From the NCBI GenBank assembly GCA_002309615.1, contig DBXT01000019.1, positions 1 through 13,735 of the forward strand: 13,735 bases of DNA. Reading direction: 5' to 3'. The stretch comes from Bacteroidales bacterium UBA1205 (GTDB lineage: Bacteria; Bacteroidota; Bacteroidia; Bacteroidales; WCHB1-69). The notes under the pieces were generated by a model that saw nothing but the letters and a program-made list of their open reading frames with translations, did not search any database and was not told the origin of the DNA. Below, piece after piece: positions 6,266-12,663 of this stretch; the stretch's first letter is position 1; every line of letters starts with the position of its first letter. A program made the position numbers and the translations under genes.

Positions 6266-7879
6266 TCACTCTTTAGTTAATATTTTTATATGCGATACAA
6301 AATTTTCATCTTCAGGATAATCCACCCATCCGACGAGGGCTTGTGTATATTGTGAGGACCATAAACTTGCGTTTACTATCTTCTCCATTTCATCTTCACC
6401 GGCTAACACATAGCAAGCCGTTTCTCCGTACATATGATTTCTAATGGCTATTTCTCCTGCCAAAATATTGGGAAGCGTATATACAAACAACGATGGTGAC
6501 GGATAATAGTTGTCTTTGTCCGCTATGGTTTGCCGGTATTCGGTATCATTGTTGACAGATGCCATACGGCTTGCCAATATCACACAACATTTTTCGCTGT
6601 CTATACTGAAATCTGGCATTTCGGATTGAAGTTTTTGTTTCAACAATTCCGTCGTTACAAATCCCAACCGGCATAATTTATCCATTTTAAAATATTTAGG
6701 ATAGTCGTTGATTTTATTTCTGTACAAGCCGTCAATATTTTCACCTGCATTCAGCGTAAGTTCCGCTATGGTATTCCATTTGGCAGTATGTAATGCAACA
6801 TCATTTTCTTCCAACGACCATGCCACTGCTGCATTCACCCCGCCGAATCCGCTGAGCAATTTGATAAATGATGTTTTGTCTGTATGCCTTACTTCGGTGG
6901 AGATATTCATGGCATAAGTAGTTCCTTGTTGCTCATAGCCGTTAACAGGTAATATCACTCCGCATTCTATTGCACGCATAGTCAGTATGGTTTCCAACAA
7001 ACCTGCCGCTCCCATGGTATGACCATAATATCCTTTCAATGCCGATACAGGTACGTTTTGCAATCCTGATCTATGAACAGCTATCGATTCCATTTCATCA
7101 TTGTACAGGGTACCTGTTCCGTGTAACGACAGGCATGCCAATGATTGCAGGGAAAGCAGGTGCAACATATCTTCCAAACATCGCAGGCTGCCTTCGCCCG
7201 TACGACTCGGACCGGAAATATGGTTAGCATCATTGTGTATACTTCCTCCCAGCATACACCACACACGCCCGTTTTCGGGCTTAGTAGTACTCATCACCAT
7301 TACAGCCACAGCCTCTCCGGGGTTAAGTCCGTCTCTATTTTTATCAAAGGGCTTGCACGGAAAGGTGCTTAAGGCTTCAAAACTTTGAAATCCGCTGATG
7401 ATAAATTCACATTGTACATCGCAACCGACTACTACTGCGGTATCATACATTCCGGCTTGTAACAACCGCCATGCCGTTAATTGGGCACTCACTCCCGATG
7501 TACATGCGGTGGAAACAACTATAGGCGAAGTATAATTTCCGAAATAGCCGGCTATATGCTTAGCCGTTTGAGCCATGGAGACCCATATATCGCCTTTGGT
7601 GGAGGATAGTATAAACACACAACGGGACGATGTAATATCTATATTTTTTTCACTTACCGCTTGTGCTATGGCTTGTATGCACAAACTTTCAAAAACCGTA
7701 TATCCTTCTATAACAGGTATGTTTTCAAACAATGAGGCAAGCACACCTTTCTTCAAAACCATCCCACGTACCGATGTGTGTTGAGCAAATACAGTCCGCT
7801 TGTTTAACAGGGATTGTAAATTACCCTCTATGGTATCGGCTATAGGAGTGATAATATGTTGTGCTATTGAATATACCAT
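6266..7879 (-). CDS. Beta-ketoacyl synthase with C-terminal half-ketosynthase extension
   Basis: A 537-residue protein. The first part (to about 356) is a divergent ketosynthase. It keeps all catalytic residues: Cys126 ('STACTSG'), His253 ('SLHGTGTLYND'), Lys282 and His287 ('GYYGHTMGAAG'), with 'GFGG' at 344-347. The usual N-terminal start ('VVITG.G') is replaced by an atypical segment. Residues about 400-537 form an extra domain with 'PSPSLFVYTLPNILAGEIAIR' (461-480), 'GETACYVLAGEDEM' and 'ALVGWVDY'. These resemble a truncated ketosynthase-like domain found in Bacteroidota pigment clusters. The domain lacks a nucleophilic Cys at the equivalent place and may act as an in-cis partner or chain-length factor. 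Its ATG abuts the acyltransferase TAA (TAAATG). The catalytic part could be a starter-loading or a second elongation ketosynthase; the sequence does not say which. Confidence 0.83.
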   Translation of the reverse strand: MVYSIAQHIITPIADTIEGNLQSLLNKRTVFAQHTSVRGMVLKKGVLASLFENIPVIEGYTVFESLCIQAIAQAVSEKNIDITSSRCVFILSSTKGDIWVSMAQTAKHIAGYFGNYTSPIVVSTACTSGVSAQLTAWRLLQAGMYDTAVVVGCDVQCEFIISGFQSFEALSTFPCKPFDKNRDGLNPGEAVAVMVMSTTKPENGRVWCMLGGSIHNDANHISGPSRTGEGSLRCLEDMLHLLSLQSLACLSLHGTGTLYNDEMESIAVHRSGLQNVPVSALKGYYGHTMGAAGLLETILTMRAIECGVILPVNGYEQQGTTYAMNISTEVRHTDKTSFIKLLSGFGGVNAAVAWSLEENDVALHTAKWNTIAELTLNAGENIDGLYRNKINDYPKYFKMDKLCRLGFVTTELLKQKLQSEMPDFSIDSEKCCVILASRMASVNNDTEYRQTIADKDNYYPSPSLFVYTLPNILAGEIAIRNHMYGETACYVLAGEDEMEKIVNASLWSSQYTQALVGWVDYPEDENFVSHIKILTKE

Positions 7880-8764
7880 TTACTGCTTCCAAAATTCATA
7901 AAAATGAAACCATTGATGCGGATATTTTTCCAATATCGATTCCATAGATTTAACATAGGCTTGTAATATTGCCGTTGCCTGTTGTTTGCTATCATGTCCT
8001 TCATATTTACCATCCGACAATTGCTTTACATACAAAACGTAAGTATCTTTTTTTTCCCGCATCATAAACAACGACACCACCGGCACTCGCTCCATTGCGG
8101 CCACCCTGAAGCTTCCTTCAGGAAAAGAGGCTGTTTGTCCTAATATTTCGGTGCGTAACACGCGACCGCCATCAAACATTCTGTCCCCATGAATAGACAG
8201 CAAATTTCCGCTGTCTAACACCTTGTGCATTTCAAAAATATGACTACCGTCTTCTTGATAGGGTATTATCTTTAATCCCATTTTCGCAAAAGCCGCTTCT
8301 CTATTTTCATTCACCACTTTGGTATCACCCATATAAGTCAACACATACATGTTTTTTTGCATAGGAAAATTATATCCTGCCAATTCTTGATTGCCTATAT
8401 GGGAACTTAAAAGTATAAAACCCTGTGGCCGGCTATGTAATTCGTTTAATATTTCCTGATTTTCTATTCTAACATTAACCCTTCTACCTGCCCATGCAGC
8501 AAACCTGTCTAATATAGCTTTGCCGAATTCCAGATAATTTAAATATAAATGCCATATTGCCGCCAAGCGAGAATAACCTAACCGTTGGTGCCAATAATAA
8601 TAAATTCCTTTTCTGCCATGATACCCCGCAATGATATATCCCAATACCCAAAACCACATTACAGGATATAACACTATGGGGTTAATTAATCGGAACATCA
8701 TTATCAAACATCGTTGCATCCAATGTGTTCCACCCGTTTTACCCGACCATGCCTTATTGGACAT
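7880..8764 (-). CDS. LpxL/HtrB-like lysophospholipid-type acyltransferase
   Basis: A 294-residue member of the lipid A late-acyltransferase family (LABLAT). The start 'NKAWSGKTGGTHWMQR' matches the family N-terminus. A membrane anchor lies at about 26-47 ('LINPIVLYPVMWFWVLGYIIAG'). The catalytic HX4E motif is 'SHIGNQE' (His122, Glu127), followed by 'IHGDRMFDGG' (191-200). The end 'HQWFHFYEFW' (283-292) is typical. It would act at the cytoplasmic face of the inner membrane, moving an acyl group from ACP to a glycolipid or phospholipid acceptor. It lies directly after an ACP gene, overlapping it by 11 bases, so transfer of the polyene chain from ACP to a lipid is more likely than lipid A synthesis. 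Acyltransferases of this family are regular members of aryl polyene and flexirubin clusters. Confidence 0.87.
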   Translation of the reverse strand: MSNKAWSGKTGGTHWMQRCLIMMFRLINPIVLYPVMWFWVLGYIIAGYHGRKGIYYYWHQRLGYSRLAAIWHLYLNYLEFGKAILDRFAAWAGRRVNVRIENQEILNELHSRPQGFILLSSHIGNQELAGYNFPMQKNMYVLTYMGDTKVVNENREAAFAKMGLKIIPYQEDGSHIFEMHKVLDSGNLLSIHGDRMFDGGRVLRTEILGQTASFPEGSFRVAAMERVPVVSLFMMREKKDTYVLYVKQLSDGKYEGHDSKQQATAILQAYVKSMESILEKYPHQWFHFYEFWKQ

Positions 8765-8996
8765 GAGAATACACTAAATTGTAGAATTCTTCTAAGGTTT
8801 TAACATTAGTAAGCTCTGACTTTTCTAATTTAAAACCGAAAATTTCATTCACCCGTACCACTATGTCCACTATATCCAAACTGTCTATACCGATATCATC
8901 CACTATTTTATTTTCGGGAACAAGAAGATTTTCATCTATTTCAAAGTCCTCAATGAGAAACACATTAATTTTGTTTACTACTTCTTCTTTTGTCAT
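8754..8996 (-). CDS. Acyl carrier protein (first ACP)
   Basis: An 80-residue acidic ACP. Ser39 in 'DDIGIDSLDIVDIVV' is the 4'-phosphopantetheine site, and 'FGFKLEKSEL' follows helix II. The sequence is only distantly similar to the operon's other ACP and has the more classical DSLD motif. It sits between the methyltransferase (21-base gap) and the lipid acyltransferase (11-base overlap). One inference is that it carries the aryl starter or hands the finished chain to the acyltransferase, while the second ACP serves elongation. That split is suggested by position only. The ATG at 8996 is the only sensible start for a full-length ACP. No clear Shine-Dalgarno sequence precedes it. Confidence 0.92.
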   Translation of the reverse strand: MTKEEVVNKINVFLIEDFEIDENLLVPENKIVDDIGIDSLDIVDIVVRVNEIFGFKLEKSELTNVKTLEEFYNLVYSHVQ

Positions 8997-9017
8997 TTTA
9001 TGAATATGAAATTTATG

Positions 9018-10118
9018 TTATAATTTACAAACCAATATGCTGTGACCACCCATGCCTATATGGTCATATATATTTTCTATTTTTAAACCTGCCTGCCCGA
9101 CCATGTTGAACATATCATCGGTGTTGTACATTTTGCTATTGCCGTTGGCTAAAGCGGTAAAATAAAGGCTGGTCATGGTTAGGCAAAATGCTGCCGGTGC
9201 ATATTTCTGCCTATCCCACAAGGTTTCCATAATGTACAAACGATTGTTGGCATCCATTATTTTAGCAGCTCGCTGCAATATGCTCACTATTTCAGCCGGA
9301 GAAAAACAATCCAAAAACTGGCTCATCCAAATAGCATCATAATATGAATTTGTCGGAAACTGCTCCTGCTTATCCAACACATTCATGGCATAACCGTGAA
9401 TACGACTTTCTCCTATGTGCCCGCGTGTTTGCTCCTGCAACATGGCTAATTGCTGGGGTAAATCACACACTGTTACCAGTGACTGCAACTTGTGCTCTGT
9501 AACAAAACGAGCAAATTTCCCTGTGTTTCCGCCGACATCCAACAAATGTTTATCTTCCTTATCGCTGAAAATGATGTCGGTAGCATCTTTAAAACTATTA
9601 TCGGAATAATAATGGTCAAAATCGAACCAAGATTTTTGCACCTGCTCAGGCAAACTGCTCAAACCTTCATATATGGTTGCCCAATTTCCGAAATGTTCCA
9701 AACCTACAGGTTTTCCTTCTTCCAGAGATTTGTCCAAATGAAACCATCCCTCATAATTCACATCATGATTGAAATTGATGTTGACATTTATCAGCGGATC
9801 GTTGAGCAAAAACCAACCGGTTTTGGCAAGTTTATACCTGCAGGTAACTTTATCTATCAGCACGGTGTGCATGGTAAGCGATGCTTCTAACAAACATTTT
9901 ACGGCATAACCGCTCAAATGCGTTTTTTCTACTATTTCCTCTGCCTTAAGTCCGTCAACACTTTCACTCAAAAGTGTAAAAATACCATATTTACGCATCA
10001 ACCTTGCCACTTGAAAAACAACAGGTCCCCATGAATAAATATGAGCCATGTTTTGTGCTTGTTGAGCATTAAATTGTTCTTGAGTATATTGTTTTTCCAA
10101 TTCGGGAGTAAGTGTCAT
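9018..10118 (-). CDS. SAM-dependent methyltransferase, O-methyltransferase (COMT/ASMT) family
   Basis: A 366-residue protein. An N-terminal winged-helix dimerisation domain (about 20-110) is followed by a class I Rossmann methyltransferase domain. The SAM-binding motif I is 'LLDVGGNTGKF' (192-202), and Asp219 in 'VCDLPQQL' would bind the ribose. 'DAIWMSQFLDCFSPAEIV' (261-278) is motif IV and the next helix; 'RLYIMETLWD' (293-302) and 'GLKIENI...GHSILVCKL' complete the fold. Plant-type O-methyltransferases of this family use a His in the 'W.LHDWSD' block. Here the aligned position is Asp270 followed by Cys, so chemistry or substrate positioning may differ. It lies after the tyrosine ammonia-lyase with a 12-base gap. 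Methylation of the aryl head (ring carbon or hydroxyl) is the likely role, as methyltransferases often decorate the aromatic head of aryl polyenes. Confidence 0.85.
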   Translation of the reverse strand: MTLTPELEKQYTQEQFNAQQAQNMAHIYSWGPVVFQVARLMRKYGIFTLLSESVDGLKAEEIVEKTHLSGYAVKCLLEASLTMHTVLIDKVTCRYKLAKTGWFLLNDPLINVNINFNHDVNYEGWFHLDKSLEEGKPVGLEHFGNWATIYEGLSSLPEQVQKSWFDFDHYYSDNSFKDATDIIFSDKEDKHLLDVGGNTGKFARFVTEHKLQSLVTVCDLPQQLAMLQEQTRGHIGESRIHGYAMNVLDKQEQFPTNSYYDAIWMSQFLDCFSPAEIVSILQRAAKIMDANNRLYIMETLWDRQKYAPAAFCLTMTSLYFTALANGNSKMYNTDDMFNMVGQAGLKIENIYDHIGMGGHSILVCKL

Positions 10119-10130
10119 GACGCAAAACTA

Positions 10131-11651
10131 TTAAATAGTTGATTTTAAATATTTTTCTATTTTTTCCAAATCCTCATAAAAAGGTTGATCGTCCTTAATG
10201 GTATTACATAATGTTCTCAACCGATGATACACATTACGTGTTGCCGGTGCCAATTTATCTTTAATATCCAAGCAATCGGTAGCTTGAGCTAAAGCCATCA
10301 TCAAAATGCTCATCACCTGATAGGTGTTTTCTATCACATGACGGCACAATTCCGCTGTGTTGGTACCCATGGACACTATATCTTGGTTATCATTATTATT
10401 CGGTATGGAATGCACATAATTAGGCATGGCTAATGTTTGACATTCGGCAGTGGTGCTGGTGGCCGTGAATTGGCATGCCTGCATGGCATAATTTAATCCC
10501 AGCGTACCCATATTCAAAAATGGCGGCAAGATGCCGTTGATACGGTCGTGAAACAAATAGTTCAACTGACGTTCTGCCGTCATGGCTAATCGCACCATGG
10601 CTATTTTTACTTTGTCCTCTTCAAAAGAAATGTAATCACCATGAAAATTGCCGCCGTGATATACATTGTCGGTTTCGGGGTCTACAATAGGATTATCACT
10701 TGCCGCATTTAATTCCAATTCTATCACATTTCTTGCATTTTGCAAAGTTTCCAAAACCGGTCCTAATATTTGCGGTGTGCAGCGTAAACTATAATAGGCT
10801 TGTACTTTGTGTTCAAAATAACGGGCCTTGTTTTTTGAAGGGTCATACAATTCATGTTCTCTTTGTTGCAGACATTGGCTTCCCTCAGCTATATCCCGCA
10901 TTTTTCGGGCCACCGTTATTTGTCCCTCATGGCGGCGATATTCATTCAACGGAGCTGACATCCAGTCATCAAAAGAAGAGGCTATTTCGTTCATCCACAC
11001 AGCTGTCAAAATGCTCCAATCCAATAAATTTTCGGCATGGAACTGATTGACGGTACTAATACCTGTCATCACACTGGTTCCGTTGGTAATACTTAAGCCT
11101 TCCCTAATATGGATAGTCATGGGTTTTAAGCCCAATTGTTGCATCACTTGCTTGGAAGAACACCATTCTCCTTTATAGTGTACTTTTCCTTCACCTATTA
11201 AACATAAGGCTATGTGTGCCAACTGTACTAAATCGCCACTGGCTCCTACACTTCCGTGCCGAGGAACAAAAGGGATGATATCATTTTCTATAAAAGCCGA
11301 CAACAATTCCACCACATAGGGATAAACACCGCTTTTGCCTTGAATCAAACTGCCCAAACGTGCTATCATAGCCGCTTTGACGTCTATATCCGACAAAGCT
11401 TCTCCCATGCCGGTAGAATGGCTGCGGATGATGTTGTATTGAAGGTCTATCAATGATTTGTCATCCACCCTCCATTGAGCCATAGGACCAAAACCGGTAT
11501 TGATACCGTATATCAATTTATCTTTAGCAAATTCCTGAAGAAAAGCATAACTTTTCTCCACCTTGTCCATATGCTCTTCTACCGAGAGCTTCCCGCCATG
11601 AAATAATATATCTTTAACCTGATATAAATCCAACTTCATCTTATATTTCAT
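10131..11651 (-). CDS. Tyrosine ammonia-lyase (aromatic amino acid lyase, MIO enzyme)
   Basis: A 506-residue HAL/PAL/TAL-family enzyme. The Ala137-Ser138-Gly139 triad in 'GSVGASGDLVQLAH' forms the MIO cofactor autocatalytically. 'YGINTGFGPMAQ' (48-59) is the flexible active-site loop with catalytic Tyr48. 'YYSLRC' (286-291) gives the partner Tyr287 and the carboxylate-binding Arg290. 'NNDNQDIVS' (419-427) is also conserved. The selectivity pair is Ser77-His78 ('IIRSHSTG'), usually called histidine-lyase-like. However, the Flavobacterium johnsoniae enzyme, shown to be tyrosine-specific, has the same 'LIRSHS' context and, from memory, extensive further identity. The expected reaction is L-tyrosine to 4-coumarate plus ammonia, supplying the aryl starter. 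No hut genes are nearby, which argues against histidine catabolism. The first ATG overlaps the reductase gene by 11 bases; an ATG four codons later (11639) is an equally reasonable start. Confidence 0.88.
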   Translation of the reverse strand: MKYKMKLDLYQVKDILFHGGKLSVEEHMDKVEKSYAFLQEFAKDKLIYGINTGFGPMAQWRVDDKSLIDLQYNIIRSHSTGMGEALSDIDVKAAMIARLGSLIQGKSGVYPYVVELLSAFIENDIIPFVPRHGSVGASGDLVQLAHIALCLIGEGKVHYKGEWCSSKQVMQQLGLKPMTIHIREGLSITNGTSVMTGISTVNQFHAENLLDWSILTAVWMNEIASSFDDWMSAPLNEYRRHEGQITVARKMRDIAEGSQCLQQREHELYDPSKNKARYFEHKVQAYYSLRCTPQILGPVLETLQNARNVIELELNAASDNPIVDPETDNVYHGGNFHGDYISFEEDKVKIAMVRLAMTAERQLNYLFHDRINGILPPFLNMGTLGLNYAMQACQFTATSTTAECQTLAMPNYVHSIPNNNDNQDIVSMGTNTAELCRHVIENTYQVMSILMMALAQATDCLDIKDKLAPATRNVYHRLRTLCNTIKDDQPFYEDLEKIEKYLKSTI

Positions 11652-12504
11652 CCTTATTATTAGTATTTAAGCCTTCCATCGTATCACGGAAAAATTCTAT
11701 GAATTTTCCGGACATAACGGTTTGACTAAAACCTCCGTCATTATACAATGTTTGCATAGTAATTCCTCGGCTGTAATCCGAAAACATCATCACACACAAC
11801 TTAGCACAATCTTCTGCACTTGCTAAACCCAATGGAGACATTTGTTCTGCAAAACGATGAAAATATTGCACTTCTTTAAAGCCTTGCTCTGCCCTTGTTA
11901 TAGTAGGAGATTGGGATATAGCATTTACCCTGACATGTTTTTTTTGTCCGTAAACACCGCCCATATTCCTTACTATACTTTCTAGCAATGCTTTAGCATC
12001 ACTCATATCGCCATAAGTATCCATAAATTTTTGAGCGGCAATAAACGATAATGTCACTACGGATGCATATTCATTCAATGCGTCTAATTTCATACATGCT
12101 TGCAGCAATTTATGCAACGATACGGCCGAAATATCCAAGGTGGTGTTATAATAGGCATAGTTTACATTGGTATAAGGCCTGTGTCTTCTCATATTTTGAG
12201 ACATGGCAACGGAATGTAAAATAAAATCTATTTTTCCGCCAAAAACATTCATAGATTCATTGAGCAGATGCTCAATATCAGCCATTTGTGTAGCATCACA
12301 CGGGATTATAGGCACACCCAATTCATTACCCAATTGCTGTGTTTGCCCTATAGCCATTGCTTGTTCTGTATTGGTAAGAAGCAAATCAGCTCCTTCTTGT
12401 ACACATTTACAAGCTACCTGCCATGCCAAAGAATGGGAATCTATTACTCCGAAAACAATTCCTCTTTTCCCCTTAAGCAAATTATGCAATTCCGTGGTTC
12501 GCAT
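11641..12504 (-). CDS. Enoyl-ACP reductase (FabI)-like short-chain dehydrogenase
   Basis: A 287-residue SDR protein. The N-terminus 'KGKRGIVFGVIDSHSLAW' (11-28) is the FabI-type nucleotide-binding variant, in place of the FabG 'TGxxxGIG'. The catalytic Tyr164 and Lys171 lie in 'YGDMSDAK' with the required six-residue spacing. In FabI a second tyrosine sits ten residues before the catalytic one; here that position is Phe154 ('LSFIAAQ'). 'SRGITMQTLYNDGGFSQT' (about 247-264) matches the FabI C-terminal 'ITGEvi.vDGGf'. A true enoyl reductase would remove the conjugation of a polyene, so the enzyme may act as the missing ketoreductase, saturate selected positions, or serve a different branch. It is the first gene of the operon, about 75 bases downstream of the predicted promoter. 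A housekeeping FabI is possible but less likely given the neighbours. Confidence 0.8.
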   Translation of the reverse strand: MRTTELHNLLKGKRGIVFGVIDSHSLAWQVACKCVQEGADLLLTNTEQAMAIGQTQQLGNELGVPIIPCDATQMADIEHLLNESMNVFGGKIDFILHSVAMSQNMRRHRPYTNVNYAYYNTTLDISAVSLHKLLQACMKLDALNEYASVVTLSFIAAQKFMDTYGDMSDAKALLESIVRNMGGVYGQKKHVRVNAISQSPTITRAEQGFKEVQYFHRFAEQMSPLGLASAEDCAKLCVMMFSDYSRGITMQTLYNDGGFSQTVMSGKFIEFFRDTMEGLNTNNKDEI

Positions 12505-12580
12505 CCTTATCAGTAATGTTATACGTAATCAATTTGTTGCAACGATAATTCTTTTGCCAAATTACTATATATATAAATTA

Positions 12581-12610
12581 CAAAGATATAATTTTTTTTT
12601 TAGAAATCAG
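12581..12610 (-). promoter_or_regulatory. Bacteroidota-type promoter for the pigment operon
   Basis: On the minus strand the sequence TATCTTTG (12588 down to 12581) is an exact match to the Bacteroidota -7 consensus TAnnTTTG. About 19 bases upstream the expected -33 TTG is represented only by CTG (12610-12608), a two-of-three match. An A-tract (12600-12592) lies between the two. Initiation shortly downstream would give a leader of roughly 70 bases before the reductase ATG at 12504. There is no other similarly good element in the 157-base gap, and the remaining junctions in the operon are too tight for standard promoters. Confidence 0.6.
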
Positions 12611-12625
12611 CCGTTTTACACCCAT

Positions 12626-12663
12626 AAAAAAAATGCAACGACTATGAGATGCTGTTTTTTTTT
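12626..12663. terminator. Possible weak terminator between kinase gene and pigment operon
   Basis: On the plus strand an A8 run (12626-12633) and a T9 run (12655-12663) flank a short GCA/TGC pairing (12635-12637 with 12650-12652) and a 12-base loop. Read on the minus strand, the stop codon of the kinase overlaps the A-run, and a small hairpin followed by eight T residues comes next. The GC part of the stem is only three pairs with mismatches below it, so termination is plausible but not secure; transcription may partly read through into the pigment operon. Confidence 0.35.

Noticed and set aside
9492..9890. Open frame of 132 codons on the plus strand
   Set aside because: Antisense shadow of the methyltransferase gene, without start context or family motif.
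10131..11651. Annotation as histidine ammonia-lyase (hutH)
   Set aside because: No hut genes are nearby, the operon is a pigment-type synthase cluster, and the sequence resembles the tyrosine-specific F. johnsoniae enzyme, including the same Ser-His pair.
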